From Methylomonas sp. MK1 (GTDB lineage Bacteria > Pseudomonadota > Gammaproteobacteria > Methylococcales > Methylomonadaceae), in assembly GCF_000365425.1 (NCBI RefSeq), contig NZ_AQOV01000001.1, positions 3,471,779 to 3,535,778 on the forward strand: DNA of 64,000 nucleotides, read 5' to 3'. Under the pieces are notes generated by a model. That model saw nothing but the letters and a program-made list of their open reading frames with translations. It did not search any database and was not told the DNA's origin. Positions 8,172 to 17,519 of this stretch are shown here, piece after piece. How positions within the stretch are numbered: the first letter of the stretch is position 1; each line of letters begins with the position of its first letter. The translations under genes were made by a program, and so were the position numbers.

Positions 8172-8863
8172 AAGGCATAAGAGATTGGAAGAATATTGTT
8201 TTTATTGGTGCTAACAATAGCAGTATGCTGAATTCGCGGGTGCTTAGGTATAACAAATAAATACAGTTTGAATTCTCGAAAAGAATCGGCAATGTTGTTA
8301 TTTTCAGTTAATTTAAATTAATTAGTTTTTTGCTAATCAAATTCGAGAATCTCATGTGATTTTGAGGCTCATGCCATTAAGTCTTTAAGTTGAAATTATG
8401 TGAACAGGGCGATATACGTCTAAGTTTTAACGTTTATTAAGATATGTGCTGGACGGAGCGCCATGGCGAATGGAATAAAACATGCGTGACCATCACAATG
8501 TCCTGATGCATTGAGGATCCTTTGCTAAGGAATTCGGTTGTACTGATAAATCATAGAACTGGGCGATGGTGTAAACAATTACATATTTATAACGATTATT
8601 TAAGAAACATGCCCTGTAAAGTTTAGCTCCACAAGCTGTGCTCCAGGACTAATCAGGCTAGTGTAATATTAGTTACAATCCGATTGTGAGATAAATTTAA
8701 TTTTTTATCTCCTACAGAAAGCCCAGAAAATTAATAAAATTTTTGCATAGAATACAAAAGATGATGTCTTTCAATTTTCGAGGAAAATGGTCAGTATTAA
8801 ATTATAGGCTAGTCTTATTTAATAACAAAATTGGATTTTTCGCGTGATCAAAAAAGTAATTTC
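8172..8863. other. AT-rich gap with a possible glycosyltransferase fragment
   Basis: No complete gene. At about 8180-8255 a short frame reads WKNIVFIGANNSSMLNSRVL before a stop, which resembles the first strand and loop of family-4 glycosyltransferases and may be a relic. A 9-of-10 inverted pair, AATTCTCGAA at 8271 and ATTCGAGAAT at 8341, surrounds AT-rich DNA. At about 8371 ATGCCATTAAG...TTAAGTTGAA resembles an end of the dispersed repeats. The promoter for the genes that follow may lie near 8800 but I cannot place it. Confidence 0.35.
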
Positions 8864-10114
8864 ATGAAAACTGCCACTTACAAGCCCGCTGGAGCAATAT
8901 ATCTTTTTCCCTTTATAGTGTTTTTCTTGTTGGCAGGTCTAAGTATATTGCATACACGTCCAGGGCAGGAAAGCAGCGCCGTGAATCAAGTGGTTGACTC
9001 GTTGGCGTATATATCTGCGTTTTTGATTTTGTTGTTTAAGCAGCGCGATTTTTTCTTTTATATAGTCCAGCGCTCAATTCCTTTATTAATGTTATTATTT
9101 CTGGCATTGTTATCCATATTATGGACTGATTTCCCTAGGTTTTTATTGATGGGAGTTATTCATAAGGTAGGGGCTGGATTCATAGCTGTATCTGCAGCTA
9201 GTTTATTAATACAAAACAAAAATAAGTTTTTTGAGACATTGCTAATTATGTTGTTTTTATACTTTGTTGCGACAATATTATTTTCCTTGATAAGGCCAGA
9301 TTTGGCGCAAATGCCCGCAACTCTCTATGGCGAGTATAGAGCAGGGTTAAGGGGGTTTACTTTGCATCCCAACACTTTAGGGGCTATCTGCGTTGATGCG
9401 GTTTGGGTTTCTATGTGTAGTTTATTTTTGATGAATAATAGAAATAAATTAATATTTTGGACTGCAATTCTGCTTTTGATGAGTGTTGCGTATTGTCTTA
9501 TTAAGGCTGATAGTATGACATCGATACTTGTGTCGTTTGCGCTAGCTTTTATTATCGTCTGGAGTAAATTTATTAGATCATCATCAGGTAATGTAAGGTT
9601 TTTAAAATTATTATTAACAATGTTTTGTGTATTGATGGTTTTGGGGTTACTGTTTATATTAAAGCCAGAAGTGTTTAGTATTGAGTATTTTTTTAAGGCT
9701 ATTGGAAGAGATTCTACTTTTACTGGGCGGGCTAGTTTATGGGAAACAGCCTTAAAGGGGTTTTACGAAAAACCGTTCTTTGGATGGGGAGAGGATAATC
9801 TTCTAACATTTCACAAATATTATCACCAAGCGTTTGGACAACTTCACAATGGATATTTTGACTTACTTGTGAGGGGGGGGGGTGCATCAATTTTCTTTTT
9901 TGTGTGGATGTTACTTCAGGTCTTAGGAGGATTGGTTGGGTTAATAAAAGACGATAATCAAAGTTATGCCGTGATCTTGTCTTTTGTCAGTGTTTGGCTT
10001 GTTCACAATATTACTGAAGCATCGATTTTTAAAAGCCCCAATGTTCTTTGGCTATTTTTTTTAGTCTTATACTTTTACAGTATAGGATGGAAATATAAAT
10101 TCAAAAGAGCATAA
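8864..10114 (+). CDS. O-antigen polymerase/ligase family protein (Wzy-like) with a G10 tract
   Basis: A 416-residue membrane protein with ten or more helices and a large loop, the layout of Wzy polymerases and WaaL ligases. The C-terminal loop holds TGRASLWETALKGFYEKPF, GWGEDN and LHNGYFDLLVRGGG, the Wzy_C region. In a locus that also encodes an initiating transferase and a flippase, polymerisation of repeat units in the periplasm is the likely role. I start at ATG 8864; a TTG at 8831 would add 11 residues but has no ribosome-binding site. Ten consecutive Gs at 9873-9882 encode Arg-Gly-Gly-Gly, and a one-base slip would alter the last ~75 residues. Confidence 0.88.
   Translation: MKTATYKPAGAIYLFPFIVFFLLAGLSILHTRPGQESSAVNQVVDSLAYISAFLILLFKQRDFFFYIVQRSIPLLMLLFLALLSILWTDFPRFLLMGVIHKVGAGFIAVSAASLLIQNKNKFFETLLIMLFLYFVATILFSLIRPDLAQMPATLYGEYRAGLRGFTLHPNTLGAICVDAVWVSMCSLFLMNNRNKLIFWTAILLLMSVAYCLIKADSMTSILVSFALAFIIVWSKFIRSSSGNVRFLKLLLTMFCVLMVLGLLFILKPEVFSIEYFFKAIGRDSTFTGRASLWETALKGFYEKPFFGWGEDNLLTFHKYYHQAFGQLHNGYFDLLVRGGGASIFFFVWMLLQVLGGLVGLIKDDNQSYAVILSFVSVWLVHNITEASIFKSPNVLWLFFLVLYFYSIGWKYKFKRA
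9873..9882 (+). repeat. G10 homopolymer inside the polymerase gene
   Basis: Ten consecutive G residues in an otherwise very AT-rich coding sequence, in frame as AGG GGG GGG GGT. Such tracts mutate by slipped-strand replication and can switch a gene on and off. A sequencing-length error is the alternative. Confidence 0.8.
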
Positions 10115-10177
10115 ATAGTTAAAGCGATCTGAGTTTGCAATGTTATTTTAGTGCTTTTTTTTATAAAAATTCAAAGA

Positions 10178-11701
10178 ATGAGTAAATCACGAGTACAAAA
10201 AACGATTAAAAATGCAAAGATTAGTTTGCTATTTTATTTCTTGTTGCTCGCATCAACATTTGTAGCGCGAAGCATATTTATTAAGCATCTTGGCACCGAC
10301 TTTGTTGGGTTGACAAGTGCGATGATGAATATAATGGGTTTTTTAAATCTCGCTGAGATGGGGTTTTCCTCAGTTATAGCATTTGCCTTGTATAAGCCTA
10401 TTTTTGAAAAAGATAATGATGGTATAAATGACGTTTTGTCTGTTTTTGGGTATATTTATAATAGAATAGGATACGTTATTTTACTATGTGGTTCGATTTC
10501 GGTGGTATTCTTGCCGAGATTTTTTAGCGATAGCGGTATCCAATACGAAATAATAGTTACAACTTATGTAACTTATTTGTTAACCACTCTGCTGGGCTAT
10601 TTCGTAAACTATAAAGAAGTTTTGTTAGCAGCAGATCAAAAAAACTTTGTAAAGGTTAAGCTATTTAATATAGTTAAAATAATAAAAATTGTAGTTCAAA
10701 TGGTATGTTTGATTTATGTGGATTATGGTGTCTACGGTTGGCTATTTCTAGAGTTTAGCTTCTTGTCATTATATTCAGTTTTTTTAAATATTCAGATTAA
10801 AAGGCTGTATCCGTATCTTTGTACAAGTATAAAGACTGGCAAAGCATTAACTGGTCAGTATTCATTTATCTATCAAAAAGCAAGGCAGGCGTTTTTTCAT
10901 AAGTTCAGCGCTGTAGTGTTGCAGCAGGCTTCCGGGATTCTTGTATATATTTTTTCAAACCTTGCTATGGTGACGATGTATACCAACTATACCCTTATAA
11001 CATCATCAATTTACACGCTATTGAGTAGTATTTTTGATAGTACTAATGCTGCGGTGGGTAATCTTGTTGCCGAGAAAGACAATAAAAAGACATTAAAAGT
11101 TTTCTGGGAATTGCAGGTATCACGATATTGGATTGCTACAGGAATGGTATATGTTACGTACAATATTATAGATTTATTTATATCCGTCTGGCTTGGTAGT
11201 GCTTTCATTTTGTCACATGAGATAAAGATAATACTGTTATTAAGTTTATTTGTTTCGTTAACAAGAAAAACAAACGACGAATTTATAAGCGCATGTGGCT
11301 TATTTAAAGATGTATGGGCGCCAATTACCGAAGCGTTGATTAATGTAAGTGTGTCTATATTGGCCGGAAAAACGATGGGCATAGTAGGTGTGCCATTGGG
11401 TGCCTTTGTTAGTATGTTTTTTATCGTCGGAATTTGGAAGCCTATTTTTTTATATAGAGAATTTATGCCAGAGAAGCTGAGATTTTATTTTTTAAGGATA
11501 TTTAAATATTTAGTTATATCTTTTATCTCAATTTGCATTGTTGAGCAGATTCCTATATTTGCTTATGATTTTAATAATAAATATTATAATTTTTTGGTGT
11601 ATTCTGTTCAAAAATCGATTTTGACTTTTCCAATAGTTGGAATTGGTTTTTGGGTGCTAACGCCAGAAATGAAGACTTTTATTAGAAGGTTCTTTGTGTG
11701 A
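10178..11701 (+). CDS. Polysaccharide flippase (Wzx-like, MATE/MOP superfamily)
   Basis: Predicted to move lipid-linked repeat units across the inner membrane for periplasmic polymerisation. The 507 residues form about twelve to fourteen hydrophobic helices. The N-terminal KNAKISLLFYFLLLASTFVA and HLGTDFVGLTSAMMNIMGFL are typical of polysaccharide-transport MOP proteins. I start at ATG 10178 (MSKSRVQK); a GTG at 10151 would add nine residues. It follows the polymerase by about 60 bases. Very AT-rich, with many T runs, consistent with horizontal origin of the cassette. Confidence 0.87.
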   Translation: MSKSRVQKTIKNAKISLLFYFLLLASTFVARSIFIKHLGTDFVGLTSAMMNIMGFLNLAEMGFSSVIAFALYKPIFEKDNDGINDVLSVFGYIYNRIGYVILLCGSISVVFLPRFFSDSGIQYEIIVTTYVTYLLTTLLGYFVNYKEVLLAADQKNFVKVKLFNIVKIIKIVVQMVCLIYVDYGVYGWLFLEFSFLSLYSVFLNIQIKRLYPYLCTSIKTGKALTGQYSFIYQKARQAFFHKFSAVVLQQASGILVYIFSNLAMVTMYTNYTLITSSIYTLLSSIFDSTNAAVGNLVAEKDNKKTLKVFWELQVSRYWIATGMVYVTYNIIDLFISVWLGSAFILSHEIKIILLLSLFVSLTRKTNDEFISACGLFKDVWAPITEALINVSVSILAGKTMGIVGVPLGAFVSMFFIVGIWKPIFLYREFMPEKLRFYFLRIFKYLVISFISICIVEQIPIFAYDFNNKYYNFLVYSVQKSILTFPIVGIGFWVLTPEMKTFIRRFFV

Positions 11702-11800
11702 ATAATAAGTAGTGATGACATCGCAACTGCTTATTTCTGGGTAGGTTTTCTTAAGTTGGTTCTGAAAATAATTTTAATTACTTGAATTGTAATAAACTTC

Positions 11801-12826
11801 ATGTCAAATAATACATTAAACGTTCCTGTATCTGTCGTCATTCCTGCTTATAATGTTGAGAATTATATTTTAGAATCAATATACTCTCTCACTAATCAAA
11901 GTGTTAAGCCGAAAGAAATTATAGTGATAAATGATGGTTCGACCGATAATACAGAGAAGGTTGTTTTAGAAGCATTTAAAGGAGACAGCATAGTCAAGGT
12001 GTTTTCTCAAGAAAATAAAGGACTGGGCTTGGCGAGGGATTACGGTGTTAGTTTGTGTGCTGGAGATTATATTTTTTGTTGTGATGCGGATGATATCGTA
12101 CTGCCAGGTCTTTTCGAAGAATTCGGTAATAAACTTATTGAAAATGAAAATATGGATATGTTTTGTTTTAGCGCCGAACTGTTTTATGAGTCTGGCATTA
12201 AAGAGGATAAGCTTTGTCATCACAACTCAGACTGGTTAGAAAATGGATTGGCGGCAGCATTCGATCTAATTGATAGAGGAAATTACACAGCGGCTGTTTG
12301 GACATATATTCTTAAAAGAAAAATTATTATCGACAACACTTTGCAATTTTCTAAGCGGATACACGAAGATCATGTATTTACTATGAAGGCTTATCTTCTA
12401 AGTAAAGTTACCTATAGAACCAAAGAAAAATTTTATTCTATAAGGGTCAGAGCAGGCTCATTGACAAGGTCAAAAATTAATATTGATTTTGTGGCTAATA
12501 GATTGGAAGCATTTAATGAAGCTTTGGCTGTGTTGGATTCTGTTAAGGTTTGCGAAGGTTATGAAATTGGGCGTATTAGGGCTAAATATATTAACAGCGC
12601 CTTGTTTTCTTTAATTGATATGTGTGTAAGTTCTTTCAATTATTTGCCAAATATTGTTTTAGAGACGATCAAGACATATAGGTATAACCAATCGAATTCT
12701 TTGAAGGAAATGCTACTATTAAGAAGTCCTGCGTTATACTTCGTTATCAAGAAGATTTTTTTTACAATTAAGTCAAATATTGATAAGGGTCGCTTTTTTG
12801 CCAAGCGAGTAATATTTTTTAGTTAG
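11801..12826 (+). CDS. Family 2 glycosyltransferase
   Basis: A cytoplasmic inverting glycosyltransferase adding a sugar to the lipid-linked repeat unit. The GT-A opening VSVVIPAYNVENYILESI (about 8-25) is followed by IIVINDGSTDNT (about 40-51), the NKGLGLARDYG loop (near 75) and the metal-binding DADD at about 96-99. A basic helix pair at the C-terminus (from about 295) may rest on the membrane. It has 341 residues, normal for the family. It lies 100 bases after the flippase and 9 bases before the next transferase gene. Donor and acceptor cannot be told from sequence. Confidence 0.9.
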   Translation: MSNNTLNVPVSVVIPAYNVENYILESIYSLTNQSVKPKEIIVINDGSTDNTEKVVLEAFKGDSIVKVFSQENKGLGLARDYGVSLCAGDYIFCCDADDIVLPGLFEEFGNKLIENENMDMFCFSAELFYESGIKEDKLCHHNSDWLENGLAAAFDLIDRGNYTAAVWTYILKRKIIIDNTLQFSKRIHEDHVFTMKAYLLSKVTYRTKEKFYSIRVRAGSLTRSKINIDFVANRLEAFNEALAVLDSVKVCEGYEIGRIRAKYINSALFSLIDMCVSSFNYLPNIVLETIKTYRYNQSNSLKEMLLLRSPALYFVIKKIFFTIKSNIDKGRFFAKRVIFFS

Positions 12827-12835
12827 AAGTGTTGA

Positions 12836-13969
12836 ATGAAAAAATTAATAGTAATTTACAGAACTGTCTTTCTATTGCCATCAGAAGCATTTATTCCAAG
12901 TCAATTGTCTGGAATTTATAAATTTGATTTTAATATATGGTTTAGAGACCCATTTGGCGATCTAATGCAGAACATGGCGGATAAATCGTTCTGCGTTGTT
13001 GGTAAAAGTAGTCTTATTCGACGCATACTATTTACTATATTTGGTGTTGCACAAATTAAGCAACTCCCCGAATTGATACATGCGCATTTTGGCCCAGACG
13101 CTGCAATGATTTTGCCGCTTGCAAAAAGAAAAAAACTTCCTTTGGTAGTTACTTACCACGGGTTTGACGCACAACAGTCCCGCTGCTCACTATTACGTTC
13201 TAAAAAATTATCTAATTTACTTTATCTTCTTCGAGAAAAGGCGTTATTTAGCTATTCTTCTCGAATATTGGCGGTATCTGAATATTTAAGGCAATGCCTC
13301 ATAAAAAGGGGGTGTCCATCTGAAAAACTGATAGTGCATTATATTGGTGTTGATACCGAAAAATTCAATGTTGGTTTTGAACCAAAATTACCAAACCGTA
13401 TTGTGAATGTATCCCGGCATGTAGAGTGGAAGGGAGTGGACACCATTCTTAGAGCCATGGCGATTCTCATAAAAAAATATCCTGATTTGCAACTAGTACA
13501 GATAGGGTCTGGTTCAGAAACAAAAGAATTGTTGCATTTAGCTGAGCAACTAGGCGTTTCGCGGAACATCATTTGGTGCGGAGCGTTACCTCACGAGTCA
13601 GTCCTCGCCGAATTGCATAGAGCAACGTTATATGTCCACGCCAGTAGAAAAGACTCTAAGGGACAAACCGAGGCGTTCGGTATTGCCTTAATTGAAGCAC
13701 AAGCCTGTGGTTTGCCAGTACTTACAACTCGTTCAGGCGGCATTCCTGAGGCGATGGTTGAATATGAGACGGGTTTAATGTATGAAGAAAATGATTTTAA
13801 TGAGTTGGCGCTACAAGTGGATAAGTTGCTTTCCAGTCCAGAGACTATCGTTTTAATGGCTAACAATGCAAGGAACTTTGTAGTTAATCAATTTGAAGTA
13901 AGAAGTTGTTCGGCTAAATTGGAAAAGATTTATGAAGAGGTAATTGACGAATATAGAGTTAAGGAATAG
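12836..13969 (+). CDS. Family 4 glycosyltransferase
   Basis: A GT-B fold retaining transferase of 377 residues. The N-terminal half contains the AHFGPDAAMILPLAKR block and the HGFDAQQ loop. The C-terminal Rossmann half contains VSRHVEWKGVDTILRAM, the VQIGSGSE strand, HASRKDSKGQTEAFGIALIE with the family E-x7-E pair, and QACGLPVLTTRSGGIPE. These resemble WcaL/AmsK-type colanic or amylovoran transferases. It starts 9 bases after the family-2 gene and is followed at 26 bases by an acyltransferase, so it belongs to the same operon. Confidence 0.9.
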   Translation: MKKLIVIYRTVFLLPSEAFIPSQLSGIYKFDFNIWFRDPFGDLMQNMADKSFCVVGKSSLIRRILFTIFGVAQIKQLPELIHAHFGPDAAMILPLAKRKKLPLVVTYHGFDAQQSRCSLLRSKKLSNLLYLLREKALFSYSSRILAVSEYLRQCLIKRGCPSEKLIVHYIGVDTEKFNVGFEPKLPNRIVNVSRHVEWKGVDTILRAMAILIKKYPDLQLVQIGSGSETKELLHLAEQLGVSRNIIWCGALPHESVLAELHRATLYVHASRKDSKGQTEAFGIALIEAQACGLPVLTTRSGGIPEAMVEYETGLMYEENDFNELALQVDKLLSSPETIVLMANNARNFVVNQFEVRSCSAKLEKIYEEVIDEYRVKE

Positions 13970-13995
13970 ATTTTTATCTGGCGGGAGTTTTTAAG

Positions 13996-15195
13996 ATGAG
14001 AGAAAAATACACTGTAAGCGAAAACAGTCCAACAGTTCACGGTTACTCAGAATTCAATTCAGGACTTTCAGCGTTTCTAGATGCAGCCCGTTGGATTTCT
14101 GCGTTTTTTGTACTTATAACCCATTTAAATAACAGAATGTTTGTGACGTTACACTTAATACCTTCGAGTGAAAGGACAATTACGAGTTATTTGTGGGGAT
14201 TTGTCACGGGGTTTGCTCACTGGGGAGTGGTGGTTTTTTTTGTGTTAAGTGGATTTTTAGTTGGAGGTCCAGTTCTTAGGGCGGCCTTGAATAAAAGTAA
14301 CTTCAATTCAAAGAAATATATTGTAGCCAGAGTAACAAGAATATATTTGGTGCTTATACCCGTATTAATCATAGGAAATGGCCTGGACTATTTAGGTATG
14401 GATTTGTTTCCTTCATCTGTCGTTTATAGTGAACATTTGATTAAGCTAATGGGGCAATCTGATCTGCAGTTTAATATGTCTATATTTGGTTCTGTTTTAA
14501 ATTTGCAAAACTTGTTTTTTGATACGCTAGGTACGAATGGCCCCCTTGAAACTCTTGCGAATGAATTCTGGTATTACATGACATTTCCATTGTTATTGGC
14601 TCCAGTCTTTTATAATAAATCCGTGAAAGGATATGGCCTCTTCGCATTAGGTTTTGCACTTCTTATATCAATGTCGCTCGCATCAAAGTGGCACTTTATT
14701 GGCTTCATCTTATGGGGCCTTGGTGCGCTTTTTTTTGTAAAGAAGGAAAACGTGTTAATCAAATCCCCTTTAGCCGCTTTTATTTTTTTTCTATTAGTTT
14801 TAATTGGTATAAGGTTGGGAGTTAGATCGGAAGTAATTTTTGGGGCATTTGGGTTTTTATTTGAAATAATAGTTGCAATCTTGTTTGCAAATGTTTTGTG
14901 TTCGTTGCGATTCCGAGAAGTTAATTGGGTTATTTTAAGATCTAGTTGGCATGCTAAATTAGGCGGGTTTTCATATTCATTGTATGCAGTGCATGTGCCG
15001 CTATTGATGTTTATGTGTTCCGTGTTAAAAGATAATTTTGGATACGGATGGCATGATGTGCCAAGGTATGGTTATCAATGGTTAACGGCTTTGATATTTG
15101 TAGTAATTTGTATTAGTTTTGCATGGCTGTTGTCTTTGATCACTGAAAAGCATACCTATAAAGTTAGAAAATATATTTATGGGCTAATAGATTAA
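13996..15195 (+). CDS. Acyltransferase-3 family membrane protein (second of three)
   Basis: A 399-residue OafA-like protein, likely O-acylating the polysaccharide. The opening AFLDAARWISAFFVLITH carries the conserved Arg and His, and WGVVVFFVLSGFLVGGP is the family's second marker. About ten membrane helices follow, ending with FSYSLYAVHVPLLMF and a last helix near 365-385. A good ribosome-binding site, GGGAG, precedes the ATG at 13996. It is only weakly similar to the acyltransferases at 7179 and 18738, so the three probably act on different positions or acyl donors. Confidence 0.88.
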   Translation: MREKYTVSENSPTVHGYSEFNSGLSAFLDAARWISAFFVLITHLNNRMFVTLHLIPSSERTITSYLWGFVTGFAHWGVVVFFVLSGFLVGGPVLRAALNKSNFNSKKYIVARVTRIYLVLIPVLIIGNGLDYLGMDLFPSSVVYSEHLIKLMGQSDLQFNMSIFGSVLNLQNLFFDTLGTNGPLETLANEFWYYMTFPLLLAPVFYNKSVKGYGLFALGFALLISMSLASKWHFIGFILWGLGALFFVKKENVLIKSPLAAFIFFLLVLIGIRLGVRSEVIFGAFGFLFEIIVAILFANVLCSLRFREVNWVILRSSWHAKLGGFSYSLYAVHVPLLMFMCSVLKDNFGYGWHDVPRYGYQWLTALIFVVICISFAWLLSLITEKHTYKVRKYIYGLID

Positions 15196-15317
15196 AATAT
15201 TTGGATATCTAATGTCATTAATTCTCAATGATATGGAAAATAAGCTTGGAAACTTTCTTTTTTCCAAAAGAGAATATTGTTTTTTTTATAAATGGTCCAA
15301 TTGTTGAGAGCTTAATA

Positions 15318-16472
15318 ATGAAAATAGTTATATTTCAGCCCGTGCTTAAACAATATCGAGTGCCTTTATTTAATGAATTACAACATTTGTTAAGCCGGCA
15401 AGGGCATCAACTCCGAGTTGTATGCGGATCGCCACCGCCTCAGGAACAAAGTAAGGGAGACAATATCCTTATAGGTGAAGGTTGCTGTCTCGTGGAAAAT
15501 AGTTTGTGGTTGTTCAATGGTAAACTTCACTTTTTGCGTCATTCGCTTTCTCATATTCTTTGGGCTGACTTTGTGATTACTGAGCAAGCCAACAAACACT
15601 TTCATAATTATTTGCTAATAATTTTTCATGTTCTTGGATTAAAAAAATTCGGTTATTGGGGGCATGGGCAAAATAGACAAGGTAATCCGGATAGTTGGCG
15701 AGAAAGAATGAAAAAATTATTATCAAAGAAGTGCGACTGGTGGTTTGCATATACTGAAGGTGTTGCACGTTATATTGGTGGTTTGGGTTATCCAAAATCA
15801 CAAATAACAGCATTAAATAATAGTATCGACACTTCTTATTTTCAGCAACTATTGGCAGATGTAACGGCTAATGACATTGAGGAGTTTAAGTTTCGTTTTC
15901 AAATAGATGCTAGTGCAAGAATTGGACTGTTTTGTGGTAGCCTCTATGGGGAAAAGCGGCTTGATTTTTTATTGGACGCGGCTGTGTTGATTCACAATAA
16001 AAATCCCGGATTTGTATTATTAGTAGTTGGCAGTGGTGATGATAGAAGTCTAGTGGAGAAATATTCTAATCGATATTCGTATATTAAATATTTGGGTCCG
16101 TTGTTCAATAAAGAAAAGGCCTTAGCATTTAAATCGGCTGAAATATTTTTATGCCCAGGTTTGGTTGGTTTAGCAATCCTAGATGCTTTTGTCGCCGGGT
16201 TGCCTTTGTTTACTTGTAACATACCTTATCATAGTCCCGAGATAGAATACTTGCAGAGCGGATATAACGGACTAATGACCAATGCGGTCCCGGAAGAGTA
16301 TGCTGGAGAAATCGTTAACACACTCGATGATTTGGAGAAGCTTGTTTTTTTGCGGAACAATGCGATAAGCGGAGCAAAGTTTTTTTCAATTGAGAATATG
16401 GCGCAAAACTTTTTTAATGGTATTGAAATGTTCTTTGAAGCTCAGGTAAATTTTAAGCTCGGGGTAGATTGA
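15318..16472 (+). CDS. Family 4 glycosyltransferase
   Basis: Starts at ATG 15318 (MKIVIFQPVLKQYRVPLF), with GAGAG seven bases upstream; the longer frame from 15228 adds 30 AT-encoded residues without family similarity. The 384-residue protein is GT-B: an N-terminal half with FWGHGQN-like GYWGHGQNRQG, and a C-terminal half with LFCGSLYGEKRLDFLLDA, LLVVGSGDD, and LCPGLVGLAILDAFVAGLP, followed by TCNIPYHSPEIEYL. The usual E-x7-E glutamate pair is not obvious in this last block, as in some related subfamilies. The next gene's ATG overlaps its TGA by one base. Confidence 0.86.
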   Translation: MKIVIFQPVLKQYRVPLFNELQHLLSRQGHQLRVVCGSPPPQEQSKGDNILIGEGCCLVENSLWLFNGKLHFLRHSLSHILWADFVITEQANKHFHNYLLIIFHVLGLKKFGYWGHGQNRQGNPDSWRERMKKLLSKKCDWWFAYTEGVARYIGGLGYPKSQITALNNSIDTSYFQQLLADVTANDIEEFKFRFQIDASARIGLFCGSLYGEKRLDFLLDAAVLIHNKNPGFVLLVVGSGDDRSLVEKYSNRYSYIKYLGPLFNKEKALAFKSAEIFLCPGLVGLAILDAFVAGLPLFTCNIPYHSPEIEYLQSGYNGLMTNAVPEEYAGEIVNTLDDLEKLVFLRNNAISGAKFFSIENMAQNFFNGIEMFFEAQVNFKLGVD

Positions 16473-17386
16473 TGAGAGTTATTATTTTAAATTTATACTT
16501 TGGCAAGCGACCCGCTTATTTTGACTTATTTATCCATTCTTGTCGTTTAAACAATACGATTGATTTCTTATTTTTTGTCGATTTTGAAGTACCGGCGCAT
16601 CTGCCAGATAATGTTCGATTCATTAAAACAGATTTCGAAGCGATACGTACACGATTTCAGTCTTTTTTTGATTTTCCTATTGCACTAAACTCCCCTTATA
16701 AGCTTACTGATTTTCAGCCAGCTTATGGTGAGTTACTGTCGGAATATCTAAATGGGTATGAATGGTGGGGGCATTGCGATTTTGATATGCTTTTTGGAGA
16801 CCTGTCCCCTGTCCTCAAAGTCGTGAAAAATGATCAGCATGTTAAGATTTTTCGTAGGGGTCATTTGACTTTATATAAAAATAATTCAAACGTAAATAAT
16901 ACGTATAAAAACGTCCTGGGTGGGCTTAACTACAAAATTATTTTTTCATCTGAAAAATTTTATAATTTCGATGAAACCAACGGCATCGACAAGATATTTG
17001 CGTTGATGAGTTATCCCGTATTCCGTGAGGAATTGATTGCGGATATTAACTCAAAGAGCCCTTTTTTATATATGACAGCTCACAATAATCGTTGGGGTCA
17101 ATATTTTTTTTGGTCAAATGGTAAATTAATTTGTAAAAATGGAGCGATTATAGATAAAGAGTATATATATATCCATTTCCAGAAGCGGAAAATGGCTGAG
17201 CTCTATGATTTAAAAGATTTAAATAAGCTACAGTTGATTATTAATCAGTTTGGATTCTTTGGCGTTAGTGATGGACAAAAAAGTCAGGGGTATAAAATTT
17301 ATAGTTATTTTCCAAATGTTGCCCATTTATTTAGGTTCTTTGTGCCTCGTATTATTAAGGTGTTCAAAAGCTCAGCCTTAAAATAG
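16472..17386 (+). CDS. DUF6625-type protein, probable glycosyltransferase
   Basis: A soluble 304-residue protein. Recognisable DUF6625 features are the N-terminal VIILNLYFGKRPAYFDLFIHSC, the repeated aromatic LTDFQPAYGELL, and the acidic WWGHCDFDMLFGDL near residues 92-105, whose D-x-D could bind a metal and nucleotide sugar as in GT-A enzymes. Later blocks are FRRGHLTLYKN and HNNRWGQYFFW. Genes of this type occur among glycosyltransferase genes, so a transferase role is likely but not shown. ATG 16472 overlaps the upstream TGA (TGATG), implying translational coupling. Confidence 0.75.
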   Translation: MRVIILNLYFGKRPAYFDLFIHSCRLNNTIDFLFFVDFEVPAHLPDNVRFIKTDFEAIRTRFQSFFDFPIALNSPYKLTDFQPAYGELLSEYLNGYEWWGHCDFDMLFGDLSPVLKVVKNDQHVKIFRRGHLTLYKNNSNVNNTYKNVLGGLNYKIIFSSEKFYNFDETNGIDKIFALMSYPVFREELIADINSKSPFLYMTAHNNRWGQYFFWSNGKLICKNGAIIDKEYIYIHFQKRKMAELYDLKDLNKLQLIINQFGFFGVSDGQKSQGYKIYSYFPNVAHLFRFFVPRIIKVFKSSALK

Positions 17387-17519
17387 TCGGTCTTTAGCGT
17401 TGGATAAGCGTAGATATGCATTTTTTGCTCCCAACAGTTCTATCGGTGGCGAAAGATGATCCACTTTTGATTTTAGGCGTTGTTACTTTTTGTAATTTTT
17501 CATTCTTTAAATTTAACCT

